From: an uncultured bacterium
GTDB taxonomy: Bacteria > Patescibacteriota > Minisyncoccia > Phycocordibacterales > UBA1006
Assembly: GCA_903873095.1 (NCBI GenBank)
Contig: CAIQMU010000083.1
Location: forward strand, 1-6,284
Reading direction: 5' to 3'
DNA length: 6,284 nt
Shown here: piece after piece, positions 1-3,745 of the stretch
Layout: every line of letters begins with the position of its first letter
Position numbering within the stretch: position 1 is the stretch's first letter
Notes under the pieces: generated by a model
What the model was told of the DNA's origin: nothing
The model's input: only the letters and a program-made list of their open reading frames with translations
Database searches by the model: none
Translations under genes and position numbers: made by a program

Positions 1-126
1 AAACTAAAAGATGCTTCTTATAAATACGGAATGAGTCTTGAAACAATTAAAAGAATAGGCGGAATCTATTTTCGTGATATTTTATTGTCTGAGAACGGAT
101 TTACTCCGGAAGATTTGGATAATTAA
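1..126 (+). CDS. 3' end of an unidentified protein gene (partial)
   Basis: The first reading frame is open from base 1 to a TAA at 124-126, giving the last 41 residues of a protein whose start lies left of the window. The tail ends in FTPEDLDN, is mixed in charge (several Lys early, acidic at the end) and has no obvious membrane segment or motif. It is the only frame here that runs cleanly into a stop followed at once by a terminator hairpin, which supports it being the true end of a gene. I do not recognise the family; the visible part is too short to assign a function. Confidence 0.6.
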   Translation, partial: KLKDASYKYGMSLETIKRIGGIYFRDILLSENGFTPEDLDN

Positions 127-160
127 AAAAGCTCAAGAAATCTTGGACTTTTTGTTTTTT
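125..160. terminator. Bidirectional terminator between convergent genes
   Basis: An A-run (126-130), CAAG (134-137), the loop AAAT and CTTG (142-145), then T149-T153 form an imperfect hairpin. The arms are AAAAAGCTCAAG and CTTGGACTTTTT with one C-A mismatch and one T-G pair. T-rich sequence follows on the plus strand to 160, and the A-run serves as the U-tract on the minus strand. It sits between the stop at 126 and the convergent stop at 163, so it probably ends both transcripts. Confidence 0.6.
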
Positions 161-162
161 CA

Positions 163-408
163 TTATCCTTGTCTATGCATTAGAATCCCCCACGTTTTCC
201 CTTTACGAACTCCGTCGCTTGATGCGACAAAAATTGTATAGAGGTTAAAAATAAGAATTGGTATAGCTGCAAGCGGTGCAATAAAAAAAGAAAAGTTTTT
301 TATATCTTCAAGATTATTGAACTTACCCCAGAAAAAATATCTTATTATTATAAAAATAAGTATCCATTCGAGAATTCCTAAAAGTTTCATTGGAAGTGTT
401 GTCTTCAT
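163..408 (-). CDS. Small two-helix membrane protein, unknown function (81 aa)
   Basis: An 81-residue hydrophobic protein with two likely membrane helices, about residues 9-27 and 41-63, separated by a short loop carrying NNLEDIK. The tail is basic (DGVRKGKTW). The start is the ATG at 406-408. A second in-frame ATG at 388-390 (residue 7) is possible, but neither has a Shine-Dalgarno sequence. A good promoter lies 25 bases upstream on the minus strand (TTGACA, 16 bases, TATTAT), supporting a real gene rather than a chance frame. It is transcribed divergently from the ABC permease and converges on the gene ending at 126. I do not recognise the family, and no catalytic motif is visible. Confidence 0.55.
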   Translation of the reverse strand: MKTTLPMKLLGILEWILIFIIIRYFFWGKFNNLEDIKNFSFFIAPLAAIPILIFNLYTIFVASSDGVRKGKTWGILMHRQG

Positions 409-432
409 GTTTTATTAAGTTTTATTAAAAAT

Positions 433-460
433 ATAATACTCTTTTAAAGATTTTTGTCAA
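433..460 (-). promoter_or_regulatory. Promoter of the 81-aa membrane protein gene
   Basis: On the minus strand, TTGACA (complement of 455-460), a 16-base spacer and TATTAT (complement of 433-438) are close to sigma-70 consensus. The predicted start is near 426, giving a leader of about 18 bases. The -35 box adjoins the GCACCAAA element of the divergent permease promoter, so the two promoters are likely to influence each other. Confidence 0.6.
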
Positions 461-465
461 GGTTC

Positions 466-500
466 GCACCAAATTGCTTGCATTTAACGTATAATAACCT
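466..500 (+). promoter_or_regulatory. Promoter of the ABC permease gene, with a shared -35-region element
   Basis: A consensus -10 box TATAAT lies at 490-495, 7 bases before the ATG at 503, so transcription should start on or next to the start codon. The -35 region has no TTGACA; instead GCACCAAA occupies 466-473. The same octamer, spaced identically (15 bases) from a GTATAA box followed by AACCT, recurs upstream of the gene at 2501. Confidence 0.6.
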
Positions 501-502
501 AC

Positions 503-1723
503 ATGACAACAAACGACATTCTTCACGAAACATACGGTGCACTTGTGGCAAACAAGGTTCGATCTGGGCTTACGATGCTTGGTATTATTATCGGAATCGC
601 ATCTGTAATCGCTATGACCGCAATTGGAAACGGTGCACAGCAATCCATATCAAATTCCATTTCATCAATCGGTTCGAACTTGGTTATGGTGATGCCCGGA
701 GCAACACGCAGTTTCGGTGGTGCCCAAGCCGCACGAGGTTCAGCCCAGACCCTCACCGTAGCTGACGGCCAAGCCATTTCGACATCAGTTTCAAACATTG
801 CCGCAATCGCATTTGATGTTTCATCTCGAGGTCAAATCGTCGCAAAAGGAACCAATTCAAATACAAGTATCACAGGAACAACACCGTCGTACCAAACCGT
901 GCGAAACGTAACTGTTTCAGATGGATCATTTTTCACTGATGCCCAAGTAACCGAAAGCGCCAAAGTCGCCGTCATCGGACCAACAACCGCATCAGATTTG
1001 TTTACTGACGGATCAGAACCAGTTGGACAAACTATTCGCATCAGTGGAAATATTTTCACCATCATAGGTGTTACTGTTTCAAAAGGAGGATCAGGATTTA
1101 CCAATACTGATGACATGGTGTATATTCCCTACACAACTGCACAGCACTATCTGACAGGAAATCAGTACTTGTCTGAAATTGATGTCACTGCATCTGATGC
1201 AAGTACCACGACGCAAGTTCAAAACGATATCACCGCACTTCTTACAAGTCGTCATGCGGCAACCGATAATGGAACAGCTGATTTCAACACACTGAACGAA
1301 TCAGATATTATTGCAACCGCATCGAGTGTCACAGGAACATTTACCGTTCTCCTTGCGGCAGTTGCGGGAATTTCACTTCTCGTTGGAGGAATCGGAATTA
1401 TGAACATGATGCTCACAACAGTTACGGAACGTACACGAGAAATTGGTCTTCGCAAGGCTATTGGCGCAAAACGATCTGATATTAATATTCAATTTTTGAT
1501 GGAATCAATTGCTCTTACGTTTATCGGTGGAACGATTGGTGTAATTCTTGGATGGCTTATCGCGTTTATTGTAAACAAGACAGGAATCATTGCAACCAGT
1601 GTCAGTGCAAGTTCTGTCCTTCTTGCATTTGGTGTTTCTGCACTTATCGGAATCGTCTTTGGATACTATCCCGCACGCCGTGCAAGTAGTCTAAATCCAA
1701 TTGATGCGCTCAGATTTGAATAA
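503..1723 (+). CDS. MacB/FtsX-type ABC transporter permease
   Basis: A 406-residue protein with the complete MacB-family permease layout. There is a first membrane helix (about 21-41, with SGLTMLGIIIGIASVIAM then IGNGAQ, typical of MacB periplasmic-core proteins) and a large extracytoplasmic domain (about 42-278). An FtsX-like C-terminal part follows, with helices near 279-303, 334-356 and 369-390. Between helices 2 and 3 lies the conserved coupling segment TERTREIGLRKAIGAKRSDI, which in the family contacts the ATPase. The C-terminus PARRASSLNPIDALRFE is also characteristic, so the gene is full length. The family works as a mechanotransmission exporter or envelope machine and needs an ATP-binding partner, usually encoded next door. 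None is present in this window, nor is a MacA-like adaptor. It probably has a leaderless mRNA from the promoter at 490-495. Substrate cannot be inferred. Confidence 0.92.
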   Translation: MTTNDILHETYGALVANKVRSGLTMLGIIIGIASVIAMTAIGNGAQQSISNSISSIGSNLVMVMPGATRSFGGAQAARGSAQTLTVADGQAISTSVSNIAAIAFDVSSRGQIVAKGTNSNTSITGTTPSYQTVRNVTVSDGSFFTDAQVTESAKVAVIGPTTASDLFTDGSEPVGQTIRISGNIFTIIGVTVSKGGSGFTNTDDMVYIPYTTAQHYLTGNQYLSEIDVTASDASTTTQVQNDITALLTSRHAATDNGTADFNTLNESDIIATASSVTGTFTVLLAAVAGISLLVGGIGIMNMMLTTVTERTREIGLRKAIGAKRSDINIQFLMESIALTFIGGTIGVILGWLIAFIVNKTGIIATSVSASSVLLAFGVSALIGIVFGYYPARRASSLNPIDALRFE

Positions 1724-1747
1724 TTTTCAAGAAAACAGATACAAGAA

Positions 1748-1786
1748 AAAAATCCCTCTCAAATTTTTGAAGGGGATTTTTGTTTT
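1748..1786. terminator. Bidirectional terminator overlapping the end of the minus-strand gene
   Basis: Arms 1748-1762 and 1767-1781 pair over 15 positions with one mismatch and one T-G pair around a 4-base loop; the central stem is TCCC/GGGGA. T-runs follow on both strands (1777-1786 plus; the A-run 1746-1752 minus). It lies between the permease stop at 1723 and the converging gene, whose TGA stop (1759-1761) is inside the left arm. Confidence 0.85.
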
Positions 1787-2364
1787 CTGAGATAAGTTAA
1801 ATATACCATGAAAGCATTCAACCAAAATAAGTAAAACGGAAATAGAAAGTACACTATGTTAAGACCAAAACAGCTCGGTAGTGTTATTGCATAGCCCATA
1901 AAACCAAGAATCCACGCAATAGATCTTTCAGACTCCGGCTTATCCCAAGCATTTTTAAATGTTGGAATTGCAATCAAAAGATCTGCGGCAATTCCAAAAC
2001 CTGTCGTGATCCATGCATCACGTGTGACTAGATAAACAAATCCGCACATCATTCCGAATCCTAAACACCCCCAATCTTCTTCTTTAATAACGCCCTTCCT
2101 AAGAGAAAGAAGGAATATAATCAGGCAGCCAATAATCGAAATGATTGTTGTTACTTGTCCCCACTCGAAACCTTTTTCCATTATTTGTGAATAAATACTT
2201 ACTCCCATTAATAGAAACCATCCAATCCAAGATATTGGTCGAGGAGTGATATCGCCCTTGAGAAGATTTTTGATGTAAATCAACATTGCCATGATAAGAA
2301 ATATTCCTGCCGTTACTCCAAATACCAGCTGACCAGCTGATGATAGAGGAAATGTTTTTTCCAT
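1759..2364 (-). CDS. Seven-helix membrane protein with an internal duplication, SWEET/PQ-loop-like
   Basis: A 201-residue, very hydrophobic protein with about seven membrane helices (near 11-31, 45-60, 70-88, 97-113, 118-136, 147-165 and 169-190). The two halves share a motif at the end of one helix and the start of the next: YIKNLLKGDITPRPISWIGW at 30-49 and TFKNAWDKPESERSIAWILG at 135-154. Both have the pattern KN, a polar loop, S-I/W and a Trp. A three-helix unit repeated around a linker helix is the SWEET/PQ-loop architecture, and hypothetical CPR proteins with a PNxxSW-type loop look similar. A transport role is inference only. The start ATG at 2362-2364 lacks a Shine-Dalgarno sequence. 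The last residues (QKSPSKI) are encoded inside the terminator hairpin, and the stop is TGA. Confidence 0.8.
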   Translation of the reverse strand: MEKTFPLSSAGQLVFGVTAGIFLIMAMLIYIKNLLKGDITPRPISWIGWFLLMGVSIYSQIMEKGFEWGQVTTIISIIGCLIIFLLSLRKGVIKEEDWGCLGFGMMCGFVYLVTRDAWITTGFGIAADLLIAIPTFKNAWDKPESERSIAWILGFMGYAITLPSCFGLNIVYFLFPFYLFWLNAFMVYLTYLRKQKSPSKI

Positions 2365-2399
2365 TTTTGATATATTTAATTATTTATGAATTTAACATT

Positions 2400-2427
2400 A
2401 TGTTATCACGCAAAACAAAAAAGTCAA
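2400..2427 (-). promoter_or_regulatory. Promoter of the seven-helix membrane protein gene
   Basis: On the minus strand, TTGACT (complement of 2422-2427), a 16-base spacer and TAACAT (complement of 2400-2405) are found, with a TG one base before the -10 box (extended -10). The expected start is near 2393, giving a leader of about 29 bases. Its -35 box is part of the GTCAAG block shared with the divergent promoter region at 455-460. Confidence 0.6.
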
Positions 2428-2431
2428 GTTT

Positions 2432-2466
2432 GCACCAAACACACCACCTCCCTCGTATAAAAACCT
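2432..2466 (+). promoter_or_regulatory. Promoter of the DUF5666-like gene, with the shared GCACCAAA element
   Basis: GCACCAAA (2432-2439), exactly 15 bases, then GTATAA and, one base later, AACCT (2455-2466) reproduce the arrangement at 466-500 upstream of the permease gene. TATAAA at 2456-2461 is the -10 box. Transcription should start near 2468, leaving a leader of about 33 bases before the ATG at 2501, with no Shine-Dalgarno sequence close to the start. Confidence 0.55.
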
Positions 2467-2500
2467 GTACCACTTAATAAGGTATTCATTCTTTCATTGT

Positions 2501-2926
2501 ATGTCACACAAAAACAACACGCTGATCGGACTTATTATCGGAGGTGTCGTGATTGCTGCCGTATTCTTCTTCATTGGAGACAAGGTCGGCGCAAGTCACG
2601 CATCAAGTTCAAAACCAGGACAATTTGCAGGCATGATGGGCACACGCGGAGGTGCAGGTGGAATGCGCGCACGTGCAGGAGGGTTTGCAAACGGAACCAT
2701 CCTTTCCATGACAGATTCATCAATCACCATCACACTTCAAAACGGAGGATCACAGACAATCTATTTCACACCAACAACACCTGTCCTTAAAAGTGTTGCC
2801 GGTGCACCAACTGATTTGAAAGCTGGTGAGATGATTACAGCAACAGGAACACCTAATGCTGATGGATCAATCGCAGCAACAAATGTTACAATTCGTCCAA
2901 CACCACCAAGTACTCCTGCTCAGTAA
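2501..2926 (+). CDS. Single-helix anchored protein with a DUF5666-like beta domain
   Basis: A 141-residue protein with a short N-terminus (MSHKNNT), one membrane helix (about 8-26, LIGLIIGGVVIAAVFFFIG) and a Gly/Met/Arg-rich linker (about 38-64). A small beta-rich domain (about 64-133) follows: GTILSMTDSSITI, a tract rich in Thr and Pro, DLKAGEMITATG and a closing DGSIAATNVTI strand. That order (G-x-I, S-I-T-I, L-K-x-G, I-x-A-x-G, D-G-S-I-x-A) matches the DUF5666 type of small barrel, whose role is unknown. The protein is likely anchored by its N-terminal helix with the domain outside the cell. The ATG at 2501 is the first in frame. The TAA stop is also the first codon of the 66-bp repeat. 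The promoter resembles that of the MacB-like permease, suggesting joint regulation. Confidence 0.8.
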   Translation: MSHKNNTLIGLIIGGVVIAAVFFFIGDKVGASHASSSKPGQFAGMMGTRGGAGGMRARAGGFANGTILSMTDSSITITLQNGGSQTIYFTPTTPVLKSVAGAPTDLKAGEMITATGTPNADGSIAATNVTIRPTPPSTPAQ

Positions 2927-2989
2927 AACCTCACCCAATTTGCTACGCAAATTACCCTCTCCTGGAAAGGAGAGGGTTTTGCTTCGGTA
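2924..2989 (+). repeat. 66-bp palindromic repeat, copy 1, starting on a stop codon
   Basis: This 66-base block matches the reverse complement of 4594-4659 at 65 of 66 positions; the only difference is A2945 in a hairpin loop. Similarity ends abruptly at both edges. The first three bases are the TAA stop of the gene at 2501. It contains a 7-bp AT-rich hairpin (AATTTGC/GCAAATT, 2937-2953) and a 10-bp GC-rich hairpin (2954-2977) with a GGAA (GNRA-type) loop followed by TTTT. Confidence 0.95.
2954..2980 (+). terminator. Hairpin terminator within repeat copy 1
   Basis: ACCCTCTCCT (2954-2963) pairs with AGGAGAGGGT (2968-2977) around GGAA, followed by only four Ts before GC bases resume. The stem is strong but the U-tract is short, so termination may be partial. 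It lies 28 bases after the stop of the DUF5666-like gene. Confidence 0.6.
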
Positions 2990-3000
2990 GATTTTATTTT

Positions 3001-3011
3001 TATGCTAAACT
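3001..3011 (+). promoter_or_regulatory. Extended -10 promoter of the PH-like protein gene
   Basis: TGC at 3003-3005 followed by TAAACT at 3006-3011 forms an extended -10 box ending 6 bases before the ATG at 3018, so the mRNA is probably leaderless. There is no good -35 box; the TTCGGT tip of repeat copy 1 (2983-2988) lies 17 bases upstream of it. Confidence 0.5.
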
Positions 3012-3017
3012 TTATTC

Positions 3018-3497
3018 ATGATCATCCACGAGAAAACAAAAATATTCGAGTGGGACGCAACCGAAGTCGAGCACCGAGAAAAAACCAACGACTGGTATTG
3101 GGGACTTGGTGTTGCGGTTGTTGCCGGATGCGTACTTTCCATTCTTGCAAGCAACTATCTTCTTGCTGTTCTTCTTGCTGTTGGTGGTATCATGCTTGGT
3201 ATTTACGGAAACGACAAACCTCATCCTGTGCACATTGAAATCAGTGAACGTGGAGTTGTATTAAATGGAAACCTATTCTTGTTCAAGACCATGAAATCAT
3301 TCTGGATTTTTCGTGATGCTCGTGGTCGCGATCGTCTTGTGTTAGTAACAGGTCGCCCCGTGCTTCCAACACACATCCTCAGTTTTACCGACGGAATCGA
3401 TCCAGTTACTGTTCGATTGTTTCTCTTGAAACACCTCGAGGAAAAAGAAACAAAGGAATCCATCGTTGATTTGATCGCAGAAATGATTGGGATGTAA
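3018..3497 (+). CDS. Two-helix membrane protein with a C-terminal PH-like domain, CPR-conserved type
   Basis: A 159-residue protein. A short N-terminus (IFEWDATEVEHREKTNDWYW) precedes two closely spaced helices (about 26-44 and 46-64, rich in Ala, Val and Leu). A soluble domain of about 95 residues follows, with alternating beta strands: VHIEISERGVVLNG, KTMKSFWIF, DRLVLVTGRPVLPTHILSF. It closes with an amphipathic helix (DPVTVRLFLLKHL, then SIVDLIAEMIGM). The layout resembles bacterial PH-domain membrane proteins, and similar proteins of 150-170 residues are common in Parcubacteria; function unknown. The start is the ATG 6 bases after an extended -10 box, without a Shine-Dalgarno sequence. 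Its TAA stop is the first codon of the third palindromic repeat. Confidence 0.82.
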   Translation: MIIHEKTKIFEWDATEVEHREKTNDWYWGLGVAVVAGCVLSILASNYLLAVLLAVGGIMLGIYGNDKPHPVHIEISERGVVLNGNLFLFKTMKSFWIFRDARGRDRLVLVTGRPVLPTHILSFTDGIDPVTVRLFLLKHLEEKETKESIVDLIAEMIGM

Positions 3498-3530
3498 ACC
3501 TCTCCCCAACCCTCCCCTGCAAGGGGAGGG
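3495..3530 (+). repeat. Diverged third copy of the stop-anchored palindromic repeat
   Basis: It starts with TAAACCTCTCCCC on the TAA stop of the PH-like gene, corresponding to TAAAACCTCACCC of the 66-bp copies. It then goes directly to a 9-bp hairpin, CCCTCCCCT/AGGGGAGGG with a GCA loop (3510-3530). The AT-rich inner hairpin of the long copies is missing, and no T-run follows. Same design and gene position, but shorter and diverged. Confidence 0.7.
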
Positions 3531-3538
3531 AGTCGAAC

Positions 3539-3564
3539 ACCACTCTTGATAAAGGGTGGTTTTT
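3539..3564 (+). terminator. Rho-independent terminator overlapping the tRNA promoter
   Basis: ACCACTCTT (3539-3547) pairs with AAGGGTGGT (3552-3560), with one T-G pair, around GATA, followed by T3560-T3564. It ends transcription from the PH-like gene. Bases 3546-3551 (TTGATA) of its right-of-centre stem and loop double as the -35 box of the tRNA promoter. Confidence 0.75.
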
Positions 3565-3574
3565 AGTGTATGAT
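3546..3574 (+). promoter_or_regulatory. Promoter of the tRNA-Arg gene
   Basis: TTGATA (3546-3551), a 17-base spacer and TATGAT (3569-3574) make the best-matched sigma-70 promoter in the window. The expected start is about 3581, only a few bases before the mature 5' end of the tRNA at 3585, so the RNase P leader would be about 4 bases. The -35 box lies in the loop and inner stem of the terminator hairpin. Confidence 0.75.
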
Positions 3575-3584
3575 CCTAGCCACT

Positions 3585-3656
3585 GATCTCATAGTTCAAC
3601 GGATAGAATTCCAGTTTGCGGTACTGGCGATCCAGGTTCGATTCCCGGTGAGATCA
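3585..3656 (+). tRNA. tRNA-Arg, anticodon GCG
   Basis: A 72-base cloverleaf. The acceptor stem GATCTCA/TGAGATC is perfect. The D arm is GTTC/GAAT with loop AACGGATA (G18 G19 and A20, the Arg identity base). The anticodon stem CCAGT/ACTGG is perfect, with loop TTGCGGT, so the anticodon is GCG at 3618-3620 (reads CGC, and CGT by wobble). The variable loop is CGAT. The T arm is CCAGG/CCCGG with loop TTCGATT and one A-C mismatch (51-63). The discriminator is A. CCA is not encoded (CAC follows), so a CCA-adding enzyme is needed. GCG is odd, since bacteria normally read CGN with ACG edited to inosine. Confidence 0.9.
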
Positions 3657-3675
3657 CACACGTGTTTTTGTCTAG

Positions 3676-3703
3676 TTGCAAAATTTCTAAAAAAGAATAA
3701 TCT
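3676..3703 (+). promoter_or_regulatory. Probable promoter of the secreted-protein gene
   Basis: TTGCAA (3676-3681), a 16-base spacer and TAATCT (3698-3703) form a plausible promoter in an AT-rich stretch after the tRNA. The predicted start near 3710 falls in the left arm of the inverted repeat 3706-3741, so the transcript would begin with that stem-loop. Confidence 0.5.
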
Positions 3704-3705
3704 GA

Positions 3706-3741
3706 AAATGCACAGGACGAAATTAATAGCTCTGTGCATTT
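3706..3741 (+). promoter_or_regulatory. 10-bp stem-loop in the 5' leader of the secreted-protein gene
   Basis: AAATGCACAG (3706-3715) and CTGTGCATTT (3732-3741) are perfect inverted repeats separated by 16 bases, ending 4 bases before the ATG at 3746. As RNA this is a 5'-terminal hairpin abutting the start codon, which could control mRNA stability or ribosome access. As DNA it could be an operator. There is no T-run, so it is not a terminator. Confidence 0.6.
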
Positions 3742-3745
3742 ATCT

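Noticed and set aside
476..495. TTGCTT at 474-479 as the -35 box of the permease promoter
   Set aside because: Only 10 bases separate it from TATAAT; the spacing is too short for a sigma-70 promoter.
454..765. Plus-strand open frame overlapping the permease gene
   Set aside because: It overlaps the permease, which matches a known family end to end; the composition (many Arg, His, Cys) is that of a shadow frame.
1759..1761. Alternative genetic code with TGA as glycine (code 25, known in some CPR)
   Set aside because: TGA is the natural stop of the seven-helix gene just at a terminator, and no other gene contains in-frame TGA.
2497..2790. TTG-started frame overlapping the DUF5666-like gene
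   Set aside because: Arg/His/Cys-rich shadow; the frame from 2501 has a membrane helix, a domain and a stop shared with the repeat family.
3656..3670. Terminator just after the tRNA (ACACACGTGTTTTTG)
   Set aside because: The potential stem is about 4 bp with a 2-base loop; too weak to call although a T-run is present.
3734..3745. GTG start four codons upstream for the secreted protein
   Set aside because: The GTG is in the right arm of the leader hairpin, and the ATG at 3746 gives a standard signal peptide starting MKK.
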